A DNA stretch of 64,000 bases from Enterococcus_C asini_A (GTDB lineage: Bacteria > Bacillota > Bacilli > Lactobacillales > Enterococcaceae), in assembly GCF_031928785.1 (NCBI RefSeq), contig NZ_JARQAL010000008.1. One strand, given 5' to 3'. Below are positions 7,797-16,187 of the stretch, piece by piece. Below the pieces are notes generated by a model. It saw nothing but the letters and a program-made list of their open reading frames with translations, made no database searches and was not told the origin of the DNA. Each line of letters opens with the position of its first letter. Position 1 is the first letter of the stretch. Both the position numbers and the translations under genes were made by a program.

Positions 7797-9281
7797 TTAT
7801 TGTTCCACGGAGTAGTTCGGTGCTTCTTTTGTGATTTGTACATCATGAGGGTGAGATTCTTTCAAACCATTGCCACTCATTTGAACAAATTGGGCATCGT
7901 CTCTTAATTGTTTCAAATTGCCAGCTCCTACATACCCCATACCAGCACGTAAGCCACCGATCATTTGGAAGAGAATGTCTGAAACGCTACCTTTATAAGC
8001 AACTCGTCCTTCAATCCCTTCAGGAACTAATTTATTGGCTTCATTGACGCCACTTTGGAAATAACGGTCACTGGAGCCTTTTTCCATGGCCCCAAGAGAG
8101 CCCATTCCCCGGTAAGTCTTAAAGCGACGACCTTGGAAGATTTCAAATTCGCCAGGAGATTCATCAGTTCCCGCTAGCATAGAACCAAGCATGACTGCAT
8201 GTCCTCCAGCGGCTAAAGCTTTCACGATATCACCGGAGTACTTAATGCCCCCATCGGCAATAATCGCTTTGCCGTATTGACGAGCTACGGAAGCCGCATC
8301 GTAAATGGCAGTTAATTGAGGAACTCCCACACCAGCTACCACCCGCGTCGTACAAATTGAACCCGGGCCAATACCGACTTTCACCACGTCAACGCCTACA
8401 TCATACAAAGCTTTGGTGGCTTCAGCAGTAGCTACATTTCCCGCAATTAAGGTTGCTTTAGGGAAAGTTTCCCGAATTTCTTTGATCTTACGAATCACCC
8501 CAGCACTGTGGCCGTGAGCTGTATCAATAACGATAGCATCAGCACCGGCTTCTAAAAGCGCTCCTGCTCGTTCAAAAGTATCACTGGTAACCCCAACAGC
8601 TGCCGCAACAATCAAACGCCCATGTTCATCTTTGGCAGCATTCGGAAATTCGATCACTTTTTCAATATCTTTAATGGTAATCAAACCACTTAGACGACCG
8701 TCTTCATCGACGATTGGCAATTTTTCAATCTTGTGTTTTTGCAAGATTTTTTCCGCATCTTGTAATTTGGTACCTACTGGGGCAGTTACCAAATCCGTTT
8801 TTGTCATTACCTCATCAATGGGAATTTGGTAATCTGTGACAAAACGCATATCCCGGTTGGTAATAATTCCCACTAGTTTGCGATTTTCCATGGATTCCAC
8901 AATCGGCACACCGCTAATGCGATATTTGCCCATTAAATGTTCAGCATCGGCAACTAAATGTTCAGGAGTTAGGAAGAAGGGATCAATGATTACGCCACTT
9001 TCAGAGCGTTTGACCTTGCGAACTTCGTCGGCTTGTTGCGCAATGGACATGTTCTTATGAATCACTCCAAGACCACCTTGACGACTCATTGCAATGGCCA
9101 TTTTGCTATCTGTAACAGTATCCATACTTGCGGACATAATCGGAATATTTAATTTGATATTCTTAGCTAGCTGCACACTCATATCCACATCATTTGGTAA
9201 AACATGGCTTTCTGCTGGAATCAATAGCACATCATCGAAGGTCAAGCCTTTTTTCGCGAATTTCGTTTCCCAGTTGGACAT
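7797..9281 (-). CDS. guaB: Inosine-5'-monophosphate dehydrogenase
   Basis: This 494-residue enzyme oxidises IMP to XMP with NAD+, the committed step to GMP. The N-terminal barrel half is LTFDDVLLIPAES, followed by two CBS domains (about 95-215). The active-site loop is GPGSICTTRVVAG with the catalytic cysteine. The mobile flap region contains YRGMGSLGAM. I prefer the ATG at 9281 (MSNWETKF) over the in-frame GTG four codons earlier, because GAGGAG overlaps that GTG but lies 11 bases before this ATG. It is a single-gene unit with its own promoter and terminator. Confidence 0.96.
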   Translation of the reverse strand: MSNWETKFAKKGLTFDDVLLIPAESHVLPNDVDMSVQLAKNIKLNIPIMSASMDTVTDSKMAIAMSRQGGLGVIHKNMSIAQQADEVRKVKRSESGVIIDPFFLTPEHLVADAEHLMGKYRISGVPIVESMENRKLVGIITNRDMRFVTDYQIPIDEVMTKTDLVTAPVGTKLQDAEKILQKHKIEKLPIVDEDGRLSGLITIKDIEKVIEFPNAAKDEHGRLIVAAAVGVTSDTFERAGALLEAGADAIVIDTAHGHSAGVIRKIKEIRETFPKATLIAGNVATAEATKALYDVGVDVVKVGIGPGSICTTRVVAGVGVPQLTAIYDAASVARQYGKAIIADGGIKYSGDIVKALAAGGHAVMLGSMLAGTDESPGEFEIFQGRRFKTYRGMGSLGAMEKGSSDRYFQSGVNEANKLVPEGIEGRVAYKGSVSDILFQMIGGLRAGMGYVGAGNLKQLRDDAQFVQMSGNGLKESHPHDVQITKEAPNYSVEQ

Positions 9282-9317
9282 TTTCGTTACCACTCCTCGA
9301 TTTTTATTTTATTAATG

Positions 9318-9346
9318 AAATTAACAGAAATCCTAGGCTAAGTCAA
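9318..9346 (-). promoter_or_regulatory. Promoter of guaB
   Basis: On the minus strand TTGACT (9341-9346), a 17-base spacer and TAATTT (9318-9323) precede the start by about 40 bases. Confidence 0.6.
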
Positions 9347-9408
9347 CCACTCCTGGTGATTCTTATTAAAGAGAAGTAATGGCCGATTGTTTTTTTCTGT
9401 TTAAAGTC

Positions 9409-9446
9409 AAAAAACACCCACCTAAGGAAGTTCCTTAAGCAGGTGT
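9409..9446 (-). terminator. Terminator of the DUF1129 gene
   Basis: On the minus strand ACACCTGCTTAAGGAA pairs with TTCCTTAGGTGGGTGT (two mismatches) and ends in six T, directly after the DUF1129 stop. Confidence 0.85.
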
Positions 9447-9451
9447 ATTGA

Positions 9452-10153
9452 TTATTTCCGTGGTGCTGTAGCAAAACTGCTTTGAATATTGAAGGTTTTC
9501 TTCAAGTACCAACGAATCAACAAAGCGACTCCCCCGACAATCATCGTGCCAATTGGCGGTAAAACAGGGTTGATTGCATCAAACATCGGCAAACTGGTCA
9601 CACTCCATAAAAGCATCCAAATAAAGAAGATTGGCACCATCAACAACATCGCTTTCCAAAGTTTTGGTCGCTTGCTCTTGTCGGCTCCTGGTTGTTCGTA
9701 CTGATAGAAAAATTTGTAGAAGAGATAAAAGACTAGCCCTCCTAATGCTGAGCCAACCAACAGGCTGAAGACGCCATACATTTGAGCTTTGCCACTGGCT
9801 AATAAGCCCATAACTCCGACCATCAAACCAAAGACACCTAAAATAAACAAAGAATTATCCAGCCACATTAAGACTGGTTTCGTCTCTTGAGGTGCAGCAG
9901 CCGGTTCAGCTAAGATGGCTTCCGTCCGCTCAGACACGGTACCAAATAATTGACGAGCCGTTTTCCCGGTTTTTTGTTCTTCCACTAACGTTGGTAAAAT
10001 ATCATGCAAAGCTACCGTTAATTCTTTTTCAGAAAGGTTGGCCGCATGTAGTGCTTTTTTCAAGTCGAAAATGTATTGTTGGTTCCGTTTCGTCAGCTGA
10101 GTTTCCAACTCACGATTTTCAGCAACATATTGTCGTAGCGTTTCTGGTTCCAT
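9452..10153 (-). CDS. DUF1129 family membrane protein
   Basis: This is a 233-residue protein of unknown function. The first ~85 residues are soluble and helical (ENRELETQLTKRNQQYIFDL), followed by four or five hydrophobic segments between about 93 and 220 (for example LFILGVFGLMVGVMGLLA and AMLLMVPIFFIWMLLW). This matches the DUF1129 family, which is common between guaB and ychF in enterococci and lactobacilli. It ends with its own terminator. No catalytic motif is visible. A role in membrane protein regulation would be a guess. Confidence 0.75.
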   Translation of the reverse strand: MEPETLRQYVAENRELETQLTKRNQQYIFDLKKALHAANLSEKELTVALHDILPTLVEEQKTGKTARQLFGTVSERTEAILAEPAAAPQETKPVLMWLDNSLFILGVFGLMVGVMGLLASGKAQMYGVFSLLVGSALGGLVFYLFYKFFYQYEQPGADKSKRPKLWKAMLLMVPIFFIWMLLWSVTSLPMFDAINPVLPPIGTMIVGGVALLIRWYLKKTFNIQSSFATAPRK

Positions 10154-10228
10154 AACGCCTTTGCCCCCTTAAATAGTCTAATGAAAATTGTATCACAGGA
10201 TGAAGCAGGAAAAAAGGGTTTTCATCAA

Positions 10229-11329
10229 TTATACGTTAAAGCGGAACAACATAACATCCCCGTCTTGAACTACATAATCTTTACCTTCCAAGCGGACACG
10301 GCCAGCTTCTTTGGCGGCATGCATCGTACCGTATTTATTCAAGTCTTCAAAAGACACGGTTTCCGCCCGAATAAAGCCTCGCTCAAAATCGGTATGAATA
10401 ATCCCAGCAGCTTGAGGCGCTTTAATCCCTTTGCGGAATGTCCAAGCCCGTACTTCTTGCACACCAGCAGTAAAGTAAGTAGCTAAGCCTAAAAGGTCAT
10501 AAGTTGCCCGAATCAATTGATCCAAACCAGATTCTTCAATGCCCATGGCTTCCAAAAATTCTGCCTTGTCTTCGTCTTCCAACTCTGCGATTTCTTCTTC
10601 CGCCCGGGCACAAACCACGATGACTTCCGCATTTTCCGAAGCAGCAAAATTCCGCACTTCTTGCACGTAATGGTTGTTGTCAGCATCGGCTACTTCGTCT
10701 TCTGCCACATTGGCCACATACAAAACTGGTTTAGTAGTTAAGAGGAACAAGCCTTTAACGATTTTTTCTTCGTCTTCGGTAAATTCCACGCTACGAGCAG
10801 AACGGCCTTCTTCTAAGGCTGGTTTGATTTTATCTAAAACGGCTAGTTCTGCCATGGCGTCTTTGTCTTTGGTTTTAGCAACTTTTGCCACTCTGGTATA
10901 GCGTTTGTTAATGGATTCCAAATCGGCTAAGACCAGTTCCAAGTTAATGGTGTCAATGTCTTCTAAAGGATCCACTCGACCTTCCACGTGGGTGATATTA
11001 GGATCATCAAAGCACCGAACTACATGACAAATCGCATCCACTTGGCGAATATGGCTTAAAAATTGATTGCCAAGACCTTCTCCCTTACTGGCTCCTTTTA
11101 CGATACCCGCAATGTCGGTAAATTCAAAAGTAGTAGGCACCGTTTTTTTAGGTTGCACCAATTCTGTTAAACGTTGCAAGCGCCAGTCTGGTACTTCCAC
11201 CATGCCCACATTGGGATCAATAGTGGCAAAAGGATAGTTAGCCGCTTCTGCTCCGGCTTTGGTAATTGCATTGAACAAAGTAGATTTCCCTACATTGGGT
11301 AAGCCTACGATTCCGGCAGTTAATGCCAT
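10229..11329 (-). CDS. ychF: Redox-regulated ATPase YchF (Obg-like)
   Basis: This 366-residue TRAFAC-class nucleotide hydrolase binds ribosomes and prefers ATP. The Walker A is GLPNVGKST (residues ~8-16); switch and Walker B are DIAGIVKGASKGEGLGNQFL. The coiled-coil insertion (about 130-200) and the C-terminal TGS domain (IIHTDFERGFIRAETVSF) are present. In YchF a hydrophobic residue (L) replaces the catalytic glutamine, as here. The length is standard. It lies in a conserved run with DUF951 and parB. Confidence 0.96.
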   Translation of the reverse strand: MALTAGIVGLPNVGKSTLFNAITKAGAEAANYPFATIDPNVGMVEVPDWRLQRLTELVQPKKTVPTTFEFTDIAGIVKGASKGEGLGNQFLSHIRQVDAICHVVRCFDDPNITHVEGRVDPLEDIDTINLELVLADLESINKRYTRVAKVAKTKDKDAMAELAVLDKIKPALEEGRSARSVEFTEDEEKIVKGLFLLTTKPVLYVANVAEDEVADADNNHYVQEVRNFAASENAEVIVVCARAEEEIAELEDEDKAEFLEAMGIEESGLDQLIRATYDLLGLATYFTAGVQEVRAWTFRKGIKAPQAAGIIHTDFERGFIRAETVSFEDLNKYGTMHAAKEAGRVRLEGKDYVVQDGDVMLFRFNV

Positions 11330-11369
11330 AATTACTTCACTCTTTCTTTATTTGGTTAGGGAGAAACGA

Positions 11370-11552
11370 CTAATCGGCTTTCTCCAAAATTTTCTTCATT
11401 TTCTTTTCAAACTCACGACGGGTCAGCATCACGATGTGCCCACAGTTCGTGCATTTGATTTTAATATCGGCACCCATCCGAATGATTTGCCAAGCATTGG
11501 CTTTACAAGCATGGGGCTTTTTCATCTCAACGATATCTCCTAAATCATACAT
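11370..11552 (-). CDS. DUF951 zinc-ribbon-like small protein
   Basis: This 60-residue protein belongs to DUF951. It begins MYDLGDIVEMKKPHAC and contains CTNCGH, giving three cysteines plus histidines that could bind a metal. It is conserved between parB and ychF in Firmicutes and is predicted to bind nucleic acid; the function is unproven. AGGAGG lies 7 bases before the ATG. It sits 12 bases downstream of parB, so it is probably co-transcribed with parAB. Confidence 0.88.
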   Translation of the reverse strand: MYDLGDIVEMKKPHACKANAWQIIRMGADIKIKCTNCGHIVMLTRREFEKKMKKILEKAD

Positions 11553-11564
11553 GGAAAAATCCTC

Positions 11565-12452
11565 CTAGGCTTCGTCAAACTGAATGTGTAAAATATCTAA
11601 AATTCGGGTCAAATCAGCTTGAGACAAGTATTCAATCTCAATCTTGCCTTTGCCATCTTTTTCAGTAATGGCTACATTAGTACCGAATTTGTCCATTAAG
11701 CGCTCTTCCCCTTCTCGTAAGTAATAAGGTTTTTCCTTAGGTTTCGGGGTGGGTTTCTTCACATCTTTTTTCTCATTCATGGCAGAAACCAGCTGTTCCA
11801 ATTGACGCACGGTCAAACTTTCTTTAACACAGCGATTGGCTAGTTTTAAAATTTGGTTTTTATCTTTCAAGCCTAAAAGCGTCCGCGCTTGCCCCATGGA
11901 CAGGCGTTCATCTTGAACCATCTCTTTAACCAATTTAGGCAGAGTCAGCAGACGCAAGTAATTGGCAATATAAGGACGGCTTTTTCCCAGACGTTCTGCT
12001 ACTTGAGCTTGGGTCAATTCCAGATTTTTCATCAGCATTTCATAGGCTTCCGCTTCTTCCAAAGGGCTTAAATCTTCCCGTTGCAAGTTTTCTAAAACCG
12101 CAATTTGCATCATCGCTTCTTCGTCAAATTCCCGAATAATTGCAGGGATGGTCTCTTTGCCGGCTAGTTTAGAAGCTCGAAAGCGTCGTTCACCGGCGAT
12201 GATTTCATAGCCTTTAACGGCAGACTGGCGCACAATAATCGGTTGGAAGACACCGGAATGAGAAATGGAAGATGCTAATTCTTGTAAAGAAGCTTCTTCA
12301 AAGGTCTTCCGCGGTTGATAAGGATTCGGGCGTAATTCACTTAAAGGAATTTCCACCACTTTCTCCATTTTCACATCCACATCTTCTAAGTCTTTGAAGT
12401 CTTGAAACAACGCATCAATCCCACGGCCGAGGCCTTTTCCTTTATTTTTCAC
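11565..12452 (-). CDS. parB: Chromosome partitioning protein ParB (Spo0J)
   Basis: This 295-residue CTP-dependent DNA clamp loads at parS sites and organises the origin region. The N-terminal ParB/sulfiredoxin domain carries the CTP-binding motif GERRFRA and ENLQREDLSPLEEA. The helix-turn-helix contains LTQAQVAERLGKSRPYIANYLRLL. A lysine/proline-rich linker is followed by a C-terminal dimerisation domain. The start is GTG, inside the end of parA, so the two genes overlap by 11 bases. Candidate parS sites occur at 14187, 31526, 32422 and 49571. Confidence 0.97.
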   Translation of the reverse strand: MKNKGKGLGRGIDALFQDFKDLEDVDVKMEKVVEIPLSELRPNPYQPRKTFEEASLQELASSISHSGVFQPIIVRQSAVKGYEIIAGERRFRASKLAGKETIPAIIREFDEEAMMQIAVLENLQREDLSPLEEAEAYEMLMKNLELTQAQVAERLGKSRPYIANYLRLLTLPKLVKEMVQDERLSMGQARTLLGLKDKNQILKLANRCVKESLTVRQLEQLVSAMNEKKDVKKPTPKPKEKPYYLREGEERLMDKFGTNVAITEKDGKGKIEIEYLSQADLTRILDILHIQFDEA

Positions 12453-13206
12453 GGGCTAACACTTCCTTTGCTAAAGCCAAGTAAACTTGGGCTCCCCTTG
12501 AGCTAGGATCATAGTCAATGATGGACAAGCCGTGACTTGGGGCTTCTGATAAGCGGATATTCCGAGGAATAATCGTATCATAGACATTTTCTTGGAAATA
12601 ACGGCGAACTTCTTCCACTACTTCTGCTCCTAAATTCGTACGAGCATCGTACATGGTCAAAAGTACCCCTTCAATTTTCAAACCAGGGTTAAAGTGTTTT
12701 TGTACCAGACGCACGGTGTTTAGTAATTGGCTAAGACCTTCCAAGGCATAGTACTCACACTGTACCGGGATTAAAATTGAATCACTGGCCGTAAAAGCAT
12801 TAATCGTCAAATGACCTAATGAGGGCGGACAATCAATCAGAATAAAGTCATAGCGATCCCGAATTTCTTCTAAGGCAGATTTTAAACGAGACTCCCGCGC
12901 CATCATGGAAGTCAACTCGATTTCAGCTCCGGCTAACTGAATGGTTGCCGGTACAATATCTAATCCTTCCCGACTACTAGGTAAAATCGCTTCTTTAATA
13001 TCTTCTTCATTGACTAACACATCATAAATATCTTTTACCACATCTGGTTTTCTGATACCGACACCACTGGTTGCATTTCCTTGGGCATCAATATCCACTA
13101 ATAAAACTTTTTTTCCTTCAAATGCTAGGCAAGCGCCTAAATTGACGGTAGTGGTGGTTTTACCCACTCCGCCCTTCTGGTTTGCCACCGAAATAATTCG
13201 TGCCAT
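12442..13206 (-). CDS. parA: Chromosome partitioning ATPase ParA (Soj)
   Basis: This 254-residue P-loop ATPase works with ParB in origin segregation and, in Bacillus, controls DnaA. The deviant Walker A is KGGVGKTTT (residues 10-18). Walker B is FILIDCPPSLG. The C-terminus carries RLSEAPSHGLSIIDYDP. I start at the ATG at 13206 because AAGGAGG is five bases upstream; an ATG five codons earlier overlaps that Shine-Dalgarno. The gene is 40 bases downstream of rsmG, so rsmG-parA-parB-DUF951 is probably one operon. Confidence 0.97.
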   Translation of the reverse strand: MARIISVANQKGGVGKTTTTVNLGACLAFEGKKVLLVDIDAQGNATSGVGIRKPDVVKDIYDVLVNEEDIKEAILPSSREGLDIVPATIQLAGAEIELTSMMARESRLKSALEEIRDRYDFILIDCPPSLGHLTINAFTASDSILIPVQCEYYALEGLSQLLNTVRLVQKHFNPGLKIEGVLLTMYDARTNLGAEVVEEVRRYFQENVYDTIIPRNIRLSEAPSHGLSIIDYDPSSRGAQVYLALAKEVLAREK

Positions 13207-13246
13207 AAGGGCCTCCTTCATTTTTCACAAGAACACAACTGTTCTC

Positions 13247-13963
13247 TTATTTAATCGGTTGTTTATTAGGTAGTCCCGGTTTTCTCGGATACTTTTTCGG
13301 GGTAACTTTTTTCTTTTGAATCACCAAAAGATGCCGTTCATCTCCAGTTAACGGTAACGCCATGGTTTTTTCTTCAATAAATTTGCCCCCTAATTGAGCA
13401 ATCGCCGGTTTAGCCTCTTGCAGTTCTTCTTCACTTTTAGCGGCTTTTAAAGCAAGAAAATAGCCTTCTTTTTTCACTAACGGCAAGCACAATTCTGCTA
13501 AGACGTTTAAACGCGCCACGGCCCGGGCTGTCACATAGTCAAATTGCTCCCGAAATTGGGGATTTTGACCAAAAGTTTCCGCCCGATCGTGATACAAGCA
13601 AACAGTGGTTAACCCTAGCTGACTGGTAAGTTCCTTTAAAAAAGTAATCCGCTTGTTTAAAGAATCTACAATGGTTACGGACAATTCAGGATATAAGATT
13701 TTTAAAGGAATACTGGGAAATCCCGCCCCAGAACCTACATCACAAATAGCCGCATTCGGTGCTAGTTCCATCTTTAAACCTACTAAAAGAGAATCATAAA
13801 AATGTTTTAAATAAACCTCTTTTTCTTCCGTGATGGCAGTGAGATTCATCTTCTCATTCCACTCCACCAAAAGGCGAAAATAAGTCGCAAATTGCTGCAT
13901 TTGCTGATCGGTTAAGGTGATTCCATCAGCCAGCAGTTGTTGTCGAAATTCTTCAGGTAACAT
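13247..13963 (-). CDS. rsmG: 16S rRNA (guanine-N7) methyltransferase RsmG
   Basis: This 238-residue Rossmann methyltransferase methylates G527 (E. coli numbering) of 16S rRNA using SAM. The SAM-binding loop is CDVGSGAGFPSIPL, followed by VDSLNKRITFL and YVTARAVARLNVLAELC. The length is typical. Loss of RsmG gives low-level streptomycin resistance in other bacteria. It is the first gene of the leftward parAB unit, and an unusual everted repeat lies just upstream. Confidence 0.96.
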   Translation of the reverse strand: MLPEEFRQQLLADGITLTDQQMQQFATYFRLLVEWNEKMNLTAITEEKEVYLKHFYDSLLVGLKMELAPNAAICDVGSGAGFPSIPLKILYPELSVTIVDSLNKRITFLKELTSQLGLTTVCLYHDRAETFGQNPQFREQFDYVTARAVARLNVLAELCLPLVKKEGYFLALKAAKSEEELQEAKPAIAQLGGKFIEEKTMALPLTGDERHLLVIQKKKVTPKKYPRKPGLPNKQPIK

Positions 13964-13979
13964 CGGCTTTCCTTTCTAT

Positions 13980-14007
13980 TGTGAAACAAAATTCAAAATG
14001 TTTCACA
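13980..14007. repeat. Everted repeat of ParB half-site-like sequence upstream of rsmG
   Basis: TGTGAAACA (13980-13988) and its exact reverse complement TGTTTCACA (13999-14007) are separated by 10 bases. Each arm contains the seven-base core of a parS half-site, but in the opposite arrangement from a true parS. It could be an operator for rsmG-parAB or simply a hairpin. Confidence 0.5.
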
Positions 14008-14186
14008 GCTTTCTCTACTTTAACGCAATTCGACTGATTTCGCAATGCCTAGGGCTGTTTTTAAAAGTAGCTTAAGTCACTCTTGTAAAAATCTTCCACT
14101 GCATTTTACTACCATTTTTTTCATTAACCTCCCCGCTACTTTTTGAAGTAATTAAGAGATTTTACAAAGGTAAATGTTTCGCAAAT

Positions 14187-14202
14187 TGTTTCACATGAAA
14201 CA
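14187..14202. promoter_or_regulatory. parS-like site 1
   Basis: TGTTTCACATGAAACA matches the parS consensus TGTTTCACGTGAAACA at 15 of 16 positions. It lies within 8 kb of dnaA and 1 kb from parA. Confidence 0.75.
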
Positions 14203-14219
14203 TCAATCCTTTTCAACGC

Positions 14220-14262
14220 AAAATACGTTCTGACCCTTCAAAGGGCAGAACGTATTTTGCTA
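14220..14262 (-). terminator. Terminator of mnmG
   Basis: A long stem of about 17 bp (AAATACGTTCTG... with ...CAGAACGTATTT) lies just downstream of mnmG. On the minus strand it is followed by a short T tract. Confidence 0.7.
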
Positions 14263-14275
14263 GTTAGTATAGTTC

Positions 14276-16174
14276 TTATGCTTCCGTAGCAACTTTGGCA
14301 ATCTTGCCTTGTTCTACATAAATCATCAAAATGCTAATATCCGCTGGGTTCACTCCAGAAATCCGGCTAGCTTGGGCAATGGTTTCTGGTTGAATTTTTT
14401 CCAGTTTTTGACGGGCTTCTGTGGCTAAGCCGTTAATAGCCGCATAGTCGATGTTTTCTGGAATCCGTTTTGCTTCCATGCGTTTTAATTTGGCTACTTT
14501 TTCCATAGCTTTTTTGATATAGCCTTCGTATTTCAATTGCACTTCCACTTGTTCGATTTCCTTTGCGGTCAATTCAGGCACCGCAGGGATGAATTGTAAT
14601 AAATCCCCATAAGTAACTTCAGGACGACGTAAGAAATCCGCAGCTAAGACCCCATCTTTTAACGTTGGTGCGCCTTTAGCAGCTAAAAAGGCTTGAATTT
14701 CTTCTGTTGGCTTCAAACGCAGGCTTTGCAGTCGTTTGATTTCTGTTTCAATGGCTGCTTTCTTTTCCAAGAAGATTTGGTATTGGTCTTCTTTGACTAA
14801 GCCGATTTCATGGCCCATTTCCGTTAAGCGCAAATCCGCATTGTCATGGCGTAAAATCAAACGGTATTCCGCCCGACTGGTTAACAAACGATAAGGTTCT
14901 TGGGTGCCTTTTGTGACTAAGTCGTCAATCATCACGCCAATATAGCCATCACTACGTTTTAAAATCAAGGGGTCTTTGCCTTGAATCTTCAAACCGGCAT
15001 TAATACCAGCAATCAAACCTTGCCCTGCAGCTTCTTCATAGCCACTGGTCCCATTGGTTTGCCCTGCGGTGTACAAGTTTTCGATGACCTTAGTTTCAAG
15101 GGTTGGACGCAATTGGTGCGGCACTACCACATCGTATTCAATGGCATAGCCGGTGCGCATCATTTCCACTTCTTCTAAACCGGCAATCGAGCGTAAAACA
15201 TCTACTTGCACATCTTCTGGTAAGGAAGTGGATAAGCCTTGGACGTAGACTTCTTCGGTATCTAAGCCTTCTGGTTCTAAGAAAAGCTGATGGCGTTCTT
15301 TGTCAGCAAAGCGCACGATTTTGTCTTCAATGGAAGGGCAATAACGCGCCCCCACTCCTTCCACAATTCCGGTAAACATCGGTGCCCGGTGAAGATTTTT
15401 TTGAATAATTTCATGGGTACTAGGATTCGTGTAAGTCAACCAGCAAGGTTCTTGGTCCGTTTTGTAAGCAGAATCTGGCGTGCTGTAGCTAAAGTGGTTC
15501 GGTGTTTCGTCTCCTGGTTGAATCTCCGTTACTGTATAGTCAATTGTGGAAGATTTAACCCGAGGTGGCGTACCAGTTTTAAAGCGGGCGATTTCTAGGC
15601 CTAATTCTTTTAAATTATTGGCTAATCCCACTGAAGGTTGGGAATTATTGGGACCAGAAGAATACTTCAATTCCCCAATGATGATTTCCCCTCGCAAGGC
15701 TGTTCCCGCAGTAATCACCACGGCTTTTGCACTATAGCGAGCCCCTGTATTGGTAACCACACCTTTACAGATGCCCTCTTCTACGATTAATTTTTCCACT
15801 AAGCCTTGTCGTAAAGTCAAATTTGGTTCTTTTTCAATGGTTTGCTTCATGGCTAGAGCATAGTTTTTCTTATCTGCTTGAGCCCGCAATGCTCGTACAG
15901 CCGGACCTTTCCCAGTATTTAGCATCCGCATTTGAATATAAGTCTTGTCGATGTTTTTGGCCATTTCACCGCCCAAAGCATCAATTTCTCGCACAACGAC
16001 ACCTTTCGCGGGTCCTCCCACGGAAGGATTACAAGGCATAAAAGCTACCATGTCCAAATTAATCGTCAACAACAAGGTTTTATTGCCCATGCGAGCATTG
16101 GCTAAGGCCGCTTCGGAACCGGCATGGCCTGCTCCCACCACGATTACATCATATGAATCTGCTTGGTATTCCAT
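14276..16174 (-). CDS. mnmG: tRNA uridine-34 carboxymethylaminomethyl synthesis enzyme MnmG (GidA)
   Basis: This 632-residue FAD-dependent protein works with MnmE to modify the wobble U34 of tRNAs. The FAD dinucleotide fold is VIVVGAGHAGSEAALANARMG (residues ~9-29, quoted region). CNPSVGGPAKG and the conserved TAGQTNGTSGYEEAAGQG are present, as is the C-terminal helical domain that contacts MnmE. The length is normal. It lies 13 bases after mnmE, so the two form an operon. Confidence 0.97.
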   Translation of the reverse strand: MEYQADSYDVIVVGAGHAGSEAALANARMGNKTLLLTINLDMVAFMPCNPSVGGPAKGVVVREIDALGGEMAKNIDKTYIQMRMLNTGKGPAVRALRAQADKKNYALAMKQTIEKEPNLTLRQGLVEKLIVEEGICKGVVTNTGARYSAKAVVITAGTALRGEIIIGELKYSSGPNNSQPSVGLANNLKELGLEIARFKTGTPPRVKSSTIDYTVTEIQPGDETPNHFSYSTPDSAYKTDQEPCWLTYTNPSTHEIIQKNLHRAPMFTGIVEGVGARYCPSIEDKIVRFADKERHQLFLEPEGLDTEEVYVQGLSTSLPEDVQVDVLRSIAGLEEVEMMRTGYAIEYDVVVPHQLRPTLETKVIENLYTAGQTNGTSGYEEAAGQGLIAGINAGLKIQGKDPLILKRSDGYIGVMIDDLVTKGTQEPYRLLTSRAEYRLILRHDNADLRLTEMGHEIGLVKEDQYQIFLEKKAAIETEIKRLQSLRLKPTEEIQAFLAAKGAPTLKDGVLAADFLRRPEVTYGDLLQFIPAVPELTAKEIEQVEVQLKYEGYIKKAMEKVAKLKRMEAKRIPENIDYAAINGLATEARQKLEKIQPETIAQASRISGVNPADISILMIYVEQGKIAKVATEA

Positions 16175-16187
16175 TTGTTCCGCTCCT

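Larger units (their letters stand above)
13964..14275. other. Intergenic region between rsmG and mnmG
   Basis: This gap holds an everted 9-bp repeat (13980-14007), a parS-like site (14187-14202) and the mnmG terminator (14220-14262). Otherwise I see no gene. A 15-codon frame (14077-14124, minus strand) has a Shine-Dalgarno but at a poor distance. Confidence 0.6.

Noticed and set aside
14077..14124. 15-codon frame on the minus strand with GGGGAGG upstream, between mnmG and rsmG
   Set aside because: The Shine-Dalgarno is only three bases from the first ATG, the peptide has no feature, and no attenuator structure is linked to it.
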